NCBI GenBank assembly: GCA_947647275.1
Contig: CANSJQ010000003.1
Coordinates: 62,001 to 126,000 of the forward strand
Source: an uncultured Clostridiaceae bacterium
GTDB lineage: Bacteria > Bacillota > Clostridia > TANB77 > CAG-508
Length of the DNA stretch: 64,000 nt
Direction: 5' to 3'
Shown: piece after piece, positions 46,880-55,566 of the stretch
Position numbering within the stretch: position 1 is the first letter of the stretch
How the letters are laid out: each line of letters opens with the position of its first letter
Position numbers and translations under genes: made by a program
The notes under the pieces: model-generated
The model's database searches: none
Seen by the model: the letters and a program-made list of their open reading frames with translations, nothing else
What the model was told of the DNA's origin: nothing

Positions 46880-47267
46880 ATGGATATTATAAAAATCATA
46901 GGAATACGGCTTAATTGCCTTAATTATAATAATAATTTTAAAGCAGTACAAACCAGAATTTGTTATATATGTATCACTTATTGCAGGAGCATTAATACTT
47001 GGAATTATACTTAGTAAAATATCTGGCGTAGTAGAACTTTTAACAAACCTTGCTAATAAAACTGCTATTAATAATCAATTTTTAACATTACTTATAAAAA
47101 TAACAGGAATAGCATTCTTAACAGAATTTGCAGTAAGCATATGTAAAGACTCTGGAGAGACTGCAATTGCTAATAAAATGGATATGGGAGGAAAAGTTGT
47201 TATTGTTTCTATGTCTATTCCTATTATATCAGGGTTGTTAGAAACGATAATTAAGGTATTGCCATAG
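46880..47267 (+). CDS. spoIIIAD: SpoIIIAD, stage III sporulation protein (+1 frameshift at 46907)
   Basis: 128 aa, exact family length, once the C at 46907 (ATA-C-GGC, Gly10) is skipped: MDIIKIIGIGLIALIIIIILKQYKPEF. In the zero frame the ORF is meaningless after residue 9, so conventional gene finding would miss the gene entirely. Downstream: YVSLIAGALILGIILSKISGVVELL, NNQFLTLLIKITGIAFLTEFAVSICKDSGETAIANKMDMGGKVVI, the SpoIIIAC/AD family hallmark, and four membrane helices in total. ATG 46880; an in-frame ATG at 46868 is possible. AAGGA lies upstream. Confidence 0.94.
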
Positions 47268-47286
47268 CAAAAATTCAAATAAAGGT

Positions 47287-47330
47287 TGTTGTAGGGTGTG
47301 GGCCTCGTGTACGCCTATTCTTCGAAGATG
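47287..47330. repeat. Family A repeat between spoIIIAD and spoIIIAE
   Basis: TGTAGGGTGTGGGCCTCGTG ... TATTCTTCGAAGATGGG, a diverged copy with the TGTAGGG head and the TCTTCGAAGA tail of family A. Confidence 0.5.
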
Positions 47331-47399
47331 GGTAGACACAAGGAACTACTCCTACATAGAAAATAGAATAGCACAAATGAACAACAAAGGAGTACACAA

Positions 47400-48556
47400 A
47401 TGAAAAAAATAATTCTGATATTTGCCCTAATTATTTTTCTACTATTTCCAACACTTACTTATGCAGAAGAAGTAAGCCAAGATGAAATTATATCTTCACA
47501 AAAAGAAGTTTTAAATATTCCTAAATTTATAAACGAATCAAAAAAATATACAGAAGATGTATTTGGAGATGTAGATTATGGACAACTTTTAAATTCAGCT
47601 ATAACTGGAAATATAGATAATAAATTATTGGGCAAAAGTATATTAAATTTGATAGGAAAAGAAACTATTGTATCTATTAGAGTAATAGCAAGTATTATGG
47701 TAATAGTAATAATACATAGTGTACTAAAAAGTATAAGTGAAGGGCTAGAAAATCAAGGAATTACTCAAATTACGTACTATGTTCAATATATATTAATAGT
47801 AACTTTAATAATGACTAATTTTGCAGATGTTATTACTATGGTAAAGACTTCTATTAATAACTTAGTAAACTTTTCTAACTGCTTAATACCACTTCTTACA
47901 ACTTTAATGTTAAGTACAGGAAGTATAGCTTCAGTAAACTTATTGCAACCAATTTTATTATTTCTTATAACTTTTATAGGAAACTTTATAAATGCTGTAA
48001 TAATTCCAATTACATTAGTAGCAACATCACTTTCTATAGTATCAAAAATATCAGATAGGATACAACTAGACAAGTTAGCAAAATTCTTTAAGTCTAGTGT
48101 AGTTTGGGTATTAGGAGTAGTACTTACTTTATTTGTTGGTTTACTTTCATTAGAGGGGAGTCTTCGGAAGCACAGTAGATGGAATAACAGCAAAAACTAC
48201 TAAAGCAGCAGTTGCAAATTTTATACCTGTTGTAGGTAAAATATTAGGAGATGCAGTAGATTCAGTAATAGGAGCTACAACAATATTAAAAAATGCAGTT
48301 GGCATAGTTGGTGTAATAGTAATATTAGGAATATGTATAATACCAATTATTAGACTAGTACTTTTAATGACAACATATTATATAGGCTCAGCCATTTGTC
48401 AGCCAATAGCAGATAAAAAAATAATAGACCTACTTTCACGGTATAGGAGATACCTTTAAAATTTTGCTTGCAGTAATTACAACTGTATCAGTAATGCTAA
48501 TACTAGGTACAACTCTAGTTATTAAAATATCAAATAGTGGTCTTATGTATAGATAG
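47400..48556 (+). CDS. spoIIIAE: SpoIIIAE, stage III sporulation protein (two +1 frameshifts)
   Basis: 384 aa after skipping C at 48165 (CTT-C-GGA, Gly256) and at 48439 (TCA-C-GGT, Gly347). N-terminal signal sequence (KKIILIFALIIFLLFPTLTYAEE) and about eight transmembrane helices. Family motifs appear only in the corrected frame: SLEGSLGSTVDGITAKTTKAAVANFIPVVGKILGDAVDSVIG and LLSGIGDTFKILLAVITTVSVM. Each zero-frame reading ends soon after its CGG. SpoIIIAE is the polytopic channel component of the SpoIIIA complex. AAAGGAGT precedes ATG 47400. Confidence 0.95.
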
Positions 48557-48567
48557 GGGAAAGAAAA

Positions 48568-49179
48568 ATGGAATTTATAACCTCATGGATTCAAGGAATA
48601 ATTATAGCTGTAATAATTGGAAGTATTATAGAAATGCTAATTCCAAATGGAAATAGTAAAAAATATATAAAAGTAGTGATAGGTGTATACATAGTATTTA
48701 GTATAGTCTCTCCAGTTATAAGTAAATTTACTGGAAATGAATTTAAACTAGATTCTATTATAGATATAAATAAATATGAAGATAAAATTGCTAGCTATGA
48801 AGTAGATACTAAAAATCTAGAAAATACTAATAATTCTAATATAAAAGAGGTATATATATTAAATTTAAAAAAAGACATTAAAGCTAAAATAGAAGATAAA
48901 GGATATATTGTAAATAGTATACAAATTGAAATAGAAAATACAGAAGAATATAAGCCTAAAAATATAGATATTACAATAAGCAAAAGGCAAAGTAAAGAAA
49001 AAATAGAAGAAAATAAGGTAAATGAAATCGAAAAAATTAATATTGAAGTAAAAATAGAAAATAACACAAATAATGAAACTAGTGAAATGATAAGACTAAC
49101 AGAAAGAGAAATAAATGAAATAAAAGAATATATATCTTCAATCTATGAAATAGATAAAAAGGATATAAACATAAATTAA
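48568..49179 (+). CDS. spoIIIAF: SpoIIIAF, stage III sporulation protein
   Basis: 203 aa. Two N-terminal membrane helices (WIQGIIIAVIIGSIIEMLIPNGNSKKYIKVVIGVYIVFSIVSPVI, residues 6-52), the most conserved region of the family, followed by a soluble ring-building-type domain ending TEREINEIKEYISSIYEID. RBS GGGGAAAG before ATG 48568, 12 bases after spoIIIAE. Intact. Confidence 0.94.
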   Translation: MEFITSWIQGIIIAVIIGSIIEMLIPNGNSKKYIKVVIGVYIVFSIVSPVISKFTGNEFKLDSIIDINKYEDKIASYEVDTKNLENTNNSNIKEVYILNLKKDIKAKIEDKGYIVNSIQIEIENTEEYKPKNIDITISKRQSKEKIEENKVNEIEKINIEVKIENNTNNETSEMIRLTEREINEIKEYISSIYEIDKKDININ

Positions 49180-49191
49180 AGCAAAAAAACA

Positions 49192-49306
49192 TTGTAAGGG
49201 TCCCCAATGACCGCGACCTGTAGCTACAACGAAAATGCTTGAATTAATATAGAATTTTAGGTAATTTCTTCAAAGGCGGGTCACCCATGGATGCGACCCC
49301 TACATA
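49192..49306. repeat. Two family A repeat halves between spoIIIAF and spoIIIAG
   Basis: TGTAAGGGTCCCCAATGACCGCGACC (49193 on) and, 60 bases later, CTTCAAAGGCGGGTCACCCATGGATGCGACCCCTACAT in inverted orientation. Both carry the GGGTC/GACCC core; the second matches the inverted copy at 50982-51023. Confidence 0.6.
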
Positions 49307-49344
49307 ACTAAAGCATAGAGTTAAAAAGCTCGGAAAGGAAGAAT

Positions 49345-49959
49345 ATGTTAAAAGAACAAATGAGTAAATTAAAAGATATTTTTAAAAATAATGAAGGAAA
49401 CAATAAGAAAAAAATTGAGAATTTAGTAGTATTTGTAATTATTTTAATAATTACAATAATAGTAATAAATATGATATTAAAAGATGATAAAAAAGAAGGA
49501 AATACTGAAACTAATAGTATAGGAAAAACTTTAGCTAAAACTGAAGAGCCAAATTATACAAACACAAATGATGAACTAAAAGAAAATTTAGAAAAAATAC
49601 TTTCAAAAATAGATGGAGTAGGTAAAGCAGATGTTTTAATTACATATTCGCAAAGTAGCGAAAAAGTAGCAATGTATAATGAAGATAGTACAAAAAGTGA
49701 TACTGAAGAATCTGATTCCCGGTGGGCGGAAATAGAAAAATAAGTCAAACTTCTACTAAAAAAGAAGTAATATATGAAGAAGTAAATGGAAAAAAACAAC
49801 CAGTAACACAAAGCATTATAAAACCTAAAATAGAGGGAGCAATAATAATAGCAACAGGAGCACGGAAATAGTGAAGTAAAGCTTAAAATAACACAAGCAG
49901 TAGAAGCCGCAACTGGGCTTGCGACGCACAAGATACAAGTGTTTGAAATGGTAAATTAG
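49345..49959 (+). CDS. spoIIIAG: SpoIIIAG, stage III sporulation protein (three +1 frameshifts)
   Basis: 203 aa after skipping C at 49720 (TCC-C-GGT, Gly126), 49727 (GGG-C-GGA, Gly128) and 49863 (GCA-C-GGA, Gly173). The corrected middle reads DSGGGNRKISQTSTKKEVIYEE, and the end AIIIATGAGNSEVKLKITQAVEAATGLATHKIQVFEMVN, both strongly typical of SpoIIIAG. One N-terminal transmembrane helix (about residues 27-47), then a ring-building-motif domain; SpoIIIAG forms the large ring of the feeding-tube channel. The first two sites are seven bases apart, so two shifts are needed almost back to back. RBS GGAAAGGAAG. Confidence 0.93.
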
Positions 49960-50011
49960 AAACACAAAATAAATACATATAAAGGATTATAATTATATTA
50001 GGAGGCCAAAA

Positions 50012-50665
50012 ATGAAAAGTTTAAAAAGAAATCAAGTTATTATTTTTGTTATTGCACTTATGTTAGTTTCAGCAGGATATTTGAGTTATACAGCAAATAA
50101 TGATGCAAATACTATTCAAACAAGTACTGAATTAAATACTACTTTAGAATATGCAGGAATTGGAGATGCAAAATTAGTTAATAGTAATGGAGTGGTTGAT
50201 AGTAATACAGTTAATGAAAATGCAATAACAAATGAACAATTAAATAATGAAAATATAGAAAATAAAAATGTAGAAACTAATAATAAAGACAATGTAGTGG
50301 AAACAAATGCAAAAGAAATAGATGAATATTTCTCATCTTCAAAATTAACAAGAGATACAATGTATTCACAAATGATAGAAACATATGAAAAGATTTTAGA
50401 AAATGAAAAAATTGCATCAGACCAAAAAACAATAGCACAAACAGAAATTAAAAATATAAATGACTGCAAAAATAAAATTATGATATGTGAAAATTTGATA
50501 AAAACAAAAGGAATTAAAGATAGTGTAATTTTTATTAATGGAGAAAGTGTTAGTGTAGTTATTAGGTCAGAAAAACTAGAACAAGACCAAATAGCACAAA
50601 TTCAAAATATAATAGCAAGAGAAATGCAAGCTGAGATTAGTAATATACATATAAGTAATAAATAA
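50012..50665 (+). CDS. spoIIIAH: SpoIIIAH, stage III sporulation protein
   Basis: 217 aa. MKSLKRNQVIIFVIALMLVSAGYLSY is the membrane anchor; an Asn-rich linker follows (about residues 65-95), then the SpoIIQ-binding domain with REFMYS-like TRDTMYSQMIETYEKILENEKIASDQKTIAQTEI and DSVIFINGESVSVVIRSEKLEQDQIAQIQNIIAREM. It pairs with forespore SpoIIQ across the intermembrane space. AGGAGG precedes ATG 50012. Intact; last gene of the operon. Confidence 0.95.
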   Translation: MKSLKRNQVIIFVIALMLVSAGYLSYTANNDANTIQTSTELNTTLEYAGIGDAKLVNSNGVVDSNTVNENAITNEQLNNENIENKNVETNNKDNVVETNAKEIDEYFSSSKLTRDTMYSQMIETYEKILENEKIASDQKTIAQTEIKNINDCKNKIMICENLIKTKGIKDSVIFINGESVSVVIRSEKLEQDQIAQIQNIIAREMQAEISNIHISNK

Positions 50666-50700
50666 CAATAAAAGGAGCATTAGCTCCTTTTATTGTTATT
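50661..50700. terminator. Bidirectional terminator behind spoIIIAH
   Basis: 18-bp stem AATAACAATAAAAGGAGC and its complement around a 4-nt loop. It ends the spoIIIA operon; the stop of the convergent minus-strand gene lies in its loop. Confidence 0.88.
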
Positions 50701-50877
50701 GCATACTCTTTTCATATCTTTTTCATATTCTTTCTTACATCTTTTCCACAAACCATTATCTTTTTTTGCATGATAAGGCTCGTACCGAAGTGGACAATTA
50801 GGTTCTTTACAAAATGCACATTCAATATTCCCTTTAATTATTGAAAAAAATTTTTTGTCTACCATATTTTTTACCAT
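50680..50877 (-). CDS. Small cysteine-rich protein, probably metal-binding
   Basis: 65 aa (or 61 from the second ATG, 50863-50865). It holds CAFCKEPNCPLRYEPYHAKK, then RCKKEYEKDMKRVC, giving C-x2-C-x4-C and later Cys and His residues that could bind zinc. No family recognised. Convergent with spoIIIAH and sharing its terminator. Codon 31 is an in-frame CGG (50785-50787) whose Arg reading keeps the frame open. Confidence 0.6.
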   Translation of the reverse strand: MVKNMVDKKFFSIIKGNIECAFCKEPNCPLRYEPYHAKKDNGLWKRCKKEYEKDMKRVCNNNKRS

Positions 50878-50981
50878 CCTTTCAAAATTATTTGATAAGA
50901 TTATTAGTAACAGTTAATTATGAAAATAATATATAACAAATTAAAGCAAAAAGCAATATCTATAAATAAAATATATTTTAT

Positions 50982-51023
50982 ATTTTCGAAGAGCGGGTCG
51001 CCGAAGGCGGCGACCCCTACATA
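50982..51023. repeat. Family A repeat, inverted orientation
   Basis: TTTTCGAAGAGCGGGTCGCC then GGCGACCCCTACATA: the reverse complement of the head, hairpin and TCTTCGAA tail of the 25361 copy. It accounts for most of the 240-bp gap before the phosphofructokinase gene. Confidence 0.7.
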
Positions 51024-51119
51024 CTATTTTATTCAAAAATTTTAAAAAACTGTTGTAAAAAATTCATTTATTGATATAATAAGAAACAAGGTAAGAAAAT
51101 TTTAGGAGGAAGATTAGTT

Positions 51120-52256
51120 ATGGTAAAAAAAGTAGCAATACTTGCAAATGGTGGAGATGTTTCAGGGTTTAATGCTGTTATAAGAGCAATTGTAAAAACT
51201 GCTGAAAGTAATAATATTGAATGTTATGGATTTATAGATGGATATAGAGGACTTCTAAAAAATGACTATATTAAATTAAGTAGTACTAATACAGCATCAG
51301 GAATTCTTCAAAAAGGAGGCTCAATAATATCTTCTTCAACAAATGCAAATGTATTCCATTATAAGGTAGTAGATGAAAATGGAAATGTAGAATATAAAGA
51401 TTTATCTGATAAATGTGTTCAAAATGTAAAAGAAGACGGTTTTGATTGTATATTTACATTAGGAGGAGATAGTACACAAAAATCAGCAAGAGACCTTTCA
51501 CTAAAAGGAATAAATGTTATAGGTGTGCCAAAAACAATAGACAATGATGTTGCATGTACAGATATAACTTTTGGATATAATACTGCTGTTACTGTTGCAA
51601 CAGAAGCTTTAGATAGACTTCATACAACAGCAGAAACACATAATAGAATAATGGTTTTAGAAGTAATGGGAAGAGAAGCAGGATGGATAGCTTTAGAATC
51701 AGCAATAGCAGGTGGAGCAGATATTGCTTTAATTCCAGAAATTCCATATGATATAAATAAAGCATCACAAGCAATAAAGAAAAGACAAGAAAATGGTAAA
51801 AATTTTAGTGTTGTAGTTGTATCTGAAGGTGCATACCCAAAAGGTGGAGAAATGGCAATAGCAGGTAAAAAAGATAATGGCGAAGGTGTAATAAATATAA
51901 AACTTGGTGGTGCAGGCGAAAAAGTAGCAGAAGAATTAGAAAGATTAACAGGCTTAACAGCAAGATGTACAGTGTTAGGATATATGCAAAGAGGAGGAAC
52001 ACCAACAGCTTATGATAGAGTTCTTTCTACCAAATATGGTTCAAAAGCAATGGAACTAGCTCTTGAAGAAAAATTCAATGTTCTTACAGTAATAAAAAAC
52101 GGAAAATTAGACTGTGTACCTTTAGAAGATGTGGTAGGAAATAATAAAGAGATAGGTGCTTTACAAGACGGAACATTAGGAAATGTAAAAATAGTTACAA
52201 TGGAAGATGATTTAGTAAAAACAGCTAGAAACATAGGAATTAATTTAGGAGACTAG
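51120..52256 (+). CDS. pfkA: Phosphofructokinase family (6-phosphofructokinase), atypical GGDS loop
   Basis: 378 aa. Substrate and catalytic motifs: ANGGDVSGFNAVIRA, GFIDGYRGLL, the loop FTLGGDSTQKSARDL, PKTIDNDVACTDITFGYNTAV with the catalytic Asp, VMGREAGWIALESAIAGGAD and GYMQRGGTPTAYDR. In E. coli ATP-PFK the loop is GGDGS and the second motif PGTIDND; PPi-dependent enzymes have GGDD and PKTIDND. Here Ser replaces the discriminating Gly/Asp and Lys is present in PKTIDND, so the phosphoryl donor cannot be told from sequence. AGGAGGAAG precedes ATG 51120. Confidence 0.92.
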   Translation: MVKKVAILANGGDVSGFNAVIRAIVKTAESNNIECYGFIDGYRGLLKNDYIKLSSTNTASGILQKGGSIISSSTNANVFHYKVVDENGNVEYKDLSDKCVQNVKEDGFDCIFTLGGDSTQKSARDLSLKGINVIGVPKTIDNDVACTDITFGYNTAVTVATEALDRLHTTAETHNRIMVLEVMGREAGWIALESAIAGGADIALIPEIPYDINKASQAIKKRQENGKNFSVVVVSEGAYPKGGEMAIAGKKDNGEGVINIKLGGAGEKVAEELERLTGLTARCTVLGYMQRGGTPTAYDRVLSTKYGSKAMELALEEKFNVLTVIKNGKLDCVPLEDVVGNNKEIGALQDGTLGNVKIVTMEDDLVKTARNIGINLGD

Positions 52257-52311
52257 TCTTGTATTTTATAATAATTTATGTTATTATGTACAAGAAACTA
52301 ATAGTAATTTC

Positions 52312-52336
52312 TAACAACAATAATTTGTTAAGGAGG
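52312..52336 (+). promoter_or_regulatory. Leader hairpin and ribosome site, copy 1
   Basis: TAACAA (52312-52317) and TTGTTA (52325-52330) form a small stem directly before AGGAGG. The 24 bases up to AAGGAG are identical at 53386-53408 before the paralogous gene. Confidence 0.55.
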
Positions 52337-52343
52337 ATGCAAA

Positions 52344-52673
52344 ATGACAAGAGAAGAGTATAACAATTTAACAGATGAACAACGGTATATTTACATTTTA
52401 AAGCTTGAAGAAGAAAAGAAAGTCTCTGATAAAGCATTAGAGAAAGTATTAGATAGTTTAAAGAAAAATACAACAGAAGAACAATACGTTTTATTAGATA
52501 CTACAGATGATGAAAATTCAATAATGTTAAGAGCTTCGGACATTATTAAAGCTGAAAAGCTACGATGTTTTACAAGAGTTACAACAAGTGAAATAGAAGC
52601 AGAAAAAAATAAAACATATAGAGTAGCCAACTGTCCATTAGATATTAAAGGAAAAATCGAAGGAAAATGGTAA
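52344..52673 (+). CDS. Uncharacterised 109-aa protein, paralogue of 53418-53777
   Basis: Begins MTREEYNNLTDEQRYIYILK, a helical, acidic opening shared with the protein at 53418. A coiled-coil-like stretch follows (EEEKKVSDKALEKVLDSLKK), then MLRASDIIKAEKLRCFTRVTTSEIEAEKNKTYRV. No family recognised. Arg14 is coded by an in-frame CGG (52383-52385), conserved in the paralogue. Strong AAGGAGG site, terminator behind it (52677-52713). Confidence 0.65.
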   Translation: MTREEYNNLTDEQRYIYILKLEEEKKVSDKALEKVLDSLKKNTTEEQYVLLDTTDDENSIMLRASDIIKAEKLRCFTRVTTSEIEAEKNKTYRVANCPLDIKGKIEGKW

Positions 52674-52676
52674 AAT

Positions 52677-52713
52677 AATAATTATCCCCCAGTTATACTG
52701 GGGGATAATTATT
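52677..52713 (+). terminator. Hairpin terminator
   Basis: AATAATTATCCCCCAG / CTGGGGGATAATTATT stem behind the 52344 gene. Confidence 0.8.
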
Positions 52714-52725
52714 AAATTAATAAAA

Positions 52726-52752
52726 ATGCTGGGATAATTTTTTCCCAGCATT
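52726..52752 (-). terminator. Hairpin terminator of the minus-strand gene
   Basis: AATGCTGGGA / TCCCAGCATT stem with a T-rich loop, followed on the minus strand by TTTTATTAATTT. Confidence 0.65.
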
Positions 52753-52772
52753 AAGGTTATTTTTACTTAATG

Positions 52773-53246
52773 TTACTTATCATCGGAAGACATCCAGCTC
52801 TTCATTTTAGATTTAGCCATTTTCTCGGCTTTTCTATACATATTTTTTGCTTGATCGACCTTTTCTTTGCATACATCTTTTAATTCATCAGAAAAAATAG
52901 CAGTATGAATAATATCTTTTATTTCTCCATAGCCAATTTTCAAAGAATCTAACATAGAACTTTCATTTGGATCTTTATTTAAATAGTAAATAACAAGTTC
53001 AGTGTGTGCAATAATTAATTCTGCTGAATATGGATCATTTGGATCGTAAGCTTTAATTAAATCTAAGCTTTCATCTGCTACTATACTATATTTTGGATAA
53101 CTTTTCAATTTTCCAAAACAATAGGCTAACCGTATTAATGCATTGATATGATTTGAATTTTTAATGCGCTCTTTTTTAGATGATGATGATATAGAGTTAC
53201 AAATATCTTGCATCTCGGTGATTAGTTTCTGAAGTTCTTCTTTCAT
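52773..53246 (-). CDS. Uncharacterised helical protein, 157 aa
   Basis: Soluble, helical, possibly TPR-like: NHINALIRLAYCFGKLKSYPKYSIVADESLDLIKAYDPNDPYSAELIIAHTELVIYY. No family recognised. Lies backward between the two MTREEYN paralogues. Start ATG 53244-53246 follows AAGGTTAGG on its strand. Arg39 is an in-frame CGG (53130-53132). It may belong with its neighbours as one small accessory island. Confidence 0.62.
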   Translation of the reverse strand: MKEELQKLITEMQDICNSISSSSKKERIKNSNHINALIRLAYCFGKLKSYPKYSIVADESLDLIKAYDPNDPYSAELIIAHTELVIYYLNKDPNESSMLDSLKIGYGEIKDIIHTAIFSDELKDVCKEKVDQAKNMYRKAEKMAKSKMKSWMSSDDK

Positions 53247-53385
53247 AGTCTGTACCTAACCTTTCTTAAATATTATTATAGTTACTTAAATACTATATTA
53301 TATTATGTTAAATATGTCAATAATAAATATGAAATTTGACAAAACTAAATATCTATGATATTATGTCTGAAAGTATTTTAGAAAC

Positions 53386-53411
53386 TAACAACAATAATTT
53401 GTTAAGGAGAA
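53386..53411 (+). promoter_or_regulatory. Leader hairpin and ribosome site, copy 2
   Basis: TAACAA (53386-53391) / TTGTTA (53399-53404) before AAGGAG, the same leader as at 52312. Confidence 0.55.
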
Positions 53412-53417
53412 TAAAAA

Positions 53418-53777
53418 ATGACAAGAGAAGAGTATAACAATTTAACAGACGAACAGCGGTATGAGTACATTAAAAAGCTTGAAGAAGAAAAATTAATTTC
53501 AGACAAGTCATTAGAAAGAGTATTAACTTGTTATAATAAAGATGACGATCAATTTATTCAATTAACAGACGAAATTGATTTTGACTTAATGTTAAGAGTA
53601 TCTGATATTATTAAAGCGCGGAAAACTGTAGGAAATAAAACAATAATTACTACAAGAGAAATAGAAGAATTTTATGGTAAAAAACGTAATAAAACATATA
53701 CAGTAAAAGGTACTATAGATGATATAATGCAAAAAATCAATTTATTAAAAGATAAAAATAGAAATAATGTATCATAA
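53418..53777 (+). CDS. Uncharacterised 119-aa protein, paralogue of 52344-52673
   Basis: Opens MTREEYNNLTDEQRYEYIKK; alignment with the 52344 protein continues through KLEEEKLISDKSLERVLTC and LMLRVSDIIKARKTVG. Two in-frame CGG codons (53457-53459 and 53619-53621) read as Arg; the first is at the same position as in the paralogue. No family recognised. A terminator follows at 53790. Confidence 0.65.
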   Translation: MTREEYNNLTDEQRYEYIKKLEEEKLISDKSLERVLTCYNKDDDQFIQLTDEIDFDLMLRVSDIIKARKTVGNKTIITTREIEEFYGKKRNKTYTVKGTIDDIMQKINLLKDKNRNNVS

Positions 53778-53789
53778 TTTACGAAAAAC

Positions 53790-53823
53790 AAAAAAATCCA
53801 TTGAAATAAATGGATTTTTTTGT
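53790..53823 (+). terminator. Rho-independent terminator
   Basis: AAAAAAATCCATT / AATGGATTTTTTT stem just before argS. Confidence 0.85.
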
Positions 53824-53859
53824 TATTATATATAAAGTAAAAAAGGAAGGTATGATAGA

Positions 53860-55566
53860 ATGTTAAATTTTAAAGAAAAAATAGCAGAAGCTATAAGTAA
53901 AACAGTTAATATAAATAAAGAAGAATTAGAGAGCTATATAGAAGTACCAAAAGACACTTCAATGGGAGATTATGCTTTCCCATGCTTTAAACTAGCAAAA
54001 GAACTAAGAAAAGCACCACCAGCTATTGCAAGTGATATAAAAGAAAATTTAGAAATAGATGATAAATATATAAATAAAGTAGAAATAGTAGGCGGATATT
54101 TAAATTTCTTTGTAAACAATTCTATTTTGGTAGAAGAAGTATTACAAGAATTTGAAAATAGAAATGAAAATTATGGAACTTCAAATATAGGAGAAGGTAA
54201 AAATATAGTAATAGACTACTCTTCACCTAATATTGCAAAACCATTTCATATAGGACATTTACGTTCAACAGTAATAGGAGGAGCTTTATACAATATATAT
54301 AAATATTTAGGTTATAATGTTATAGGAATAAACCATTTAGGAGACTACGGAACACAATTTGGTAAATTAATAGAAGGGTATAAAAGATGGGGTGAAGAAT
54401 ACAATATAGAAGCAAACCCAATAGATGAACTTACAAAAATATATGTAAGAATAAATAACCTTTGTAAAGAAGACGAAAGTGTTTTAGAAAAATGTAGAAA
54501 TAACTTCAAAAAATTAGAAGATGGAGATAAATACTGTACAGAGATTTGGTCAAAGTTTAGAAGCTTAAGCCTAAAAGAATTTCAAAGAGTATATGATCTA
54601 TTAGGAAGTAAATTTGATTCATGGAATGGAGAAGCTTTCTATTCAGACAAAATGGGAGAAGTTGTACAGAAATTAGAAGAAACAGGGAAATTAGTAGAAT
54701 CAGAAGGAGCACGTATAATAGGTTTAGGTGAAAATACAGCACCATGTATTATAGGAAAAACAAACGGTTCTACAACATATGCAACACGTGACTTAGCAGC
54801 TATTTTATATAGAGCAAGAAACTACAATTTTGATAAAGCATTATATGTAACATCATATGAACAAGTTTTACATTTTAAACAAGTATTTGAAGTTGCAAAA
54901 TTGTTAAATTTAGATGAAAAATATATAAATGGATTAGAACATGTTCCTTTTGGAATGGTAAGGCTAAAAGAAGGAAAGATGTCTACTAGAGAAGGAAATA
55001 TTATAAAATTAGAAGATTTGCTAAATGAAGCAATAACAAGAGCTTTAAAAGTAATAGAAGAGAAAAATCCAGATTTAGAAGAAAAGGAAGAAGTAGCAAA
55101 AAAAGTTGGAATAGGAGCAGTAATATTCAATGATTTATCGAATAGTAGAATAAAGGACGAAATATTTGACTGGGATACAATGCTTAATTTTCAAGGAGAA
55201 ACAGGACCATATATTCAATACATATATGTACGTACAAAAAGTGTAATAGAAAAGGCTGGATACTTACCTAAATATGAAGATATAAATATAGATATATTAA
55301 CAGATTATTCATCAATAAATGTTATTAAAACAATTTCGAATTTTGAAGAAGTATTAAAACAAGTAGTTCAAAAAAATGAACCATCAATATTATCTAGGTA
55401 TTTAATAGATTTAAGCCAAAGTTTTAGTAGTTTTTACAATAGCAATAAAATCATTGGAGAAGATAAAGAAAAACAAGATGCTCGTTTATATTTAACAAAT
55501 GCAGTAGGAACAATATTAAAAACAGGAGCAGGCTTACTAGGGATAGAAATGCCAAGTAGAATGTAG
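53860..55566 (+). CDS. argS: ArgS, arginyl-tRNA synthetase
   Basis: 568 aa class I synthetase, complete. N-terminal Add1 domain (to about residue 110), then the HIGH-type motif SSPNIAKPFHIGHLRSTVIGG, IGINHLGDYGTQFGKLIEGY, and the MSTR/KMSK-equivalent GKMSTREGNIIKLEDLL; the C-terminal DALR anticodon domain ends SFSSFYNSNKIIG and the usual LLGIEMPSRM. It charges arginine tRNAs. Standard arginine codons in this gene are AGA, CGT and similar; no CGG. AAGGAAGGT precedes ATG 53860. Its stop codon overlaps a 30-bp inverted repeat. Confidence 0.97.
   Translation: MLNFKEKIAEAISKTVNINKEELESYIEVPKDTSMGDYAFPCFKLAKELRKAPPAIASDIKENLEIDDKYINKVEIVGGYLNFFVNNSILVEEVLQEFENRNENYGTSNIGEGKNIVIDYSSPNIAKPFHIGHLRSTVIGGALYNIYKYLGYNVIGINHLGDYGTQFGKLIEGYKRWGEEYNIEANPIDELTKIYVRINNLCKEDESVLEKCRNNFKKLEDGDKYCTEIWSKFRSLSLKEFQRVYDLLGSKFDSWNGEAFYSDKMGEVVQKLEETGKLVESEGARIIGLGENTAPCIIGKTNGSTTYATRDLAAILYRARNYNFDKALYVTSYEQVLHFKQVFEVAKLLNLDEKYINGLEHVPFGMVRLKEGKMSTREGNIIKLEDLLNEAITRALKVIEEKNPDLEEKEEVAKKVGIGAVIFNDLSNSRIKDEIFDWDTMLNFQGETGPYIQYIYVRTKSVIEKAGYLPKYEDINIDILTDYSSINVIKTISNFEEVLKQVVQKNEPSILSRYLIDLSQSFSSFYNSNKIIGEDKEKQDARLYLTNAVGTILKTGAGLLGIEMPSRM

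Noticed and set aside
434..51023. CRISPR array from the repeated GC-rich elements
   Set aside because: The repeats are kilobases apart, vary in orientation and have no regular spacers; no cas genes are present.
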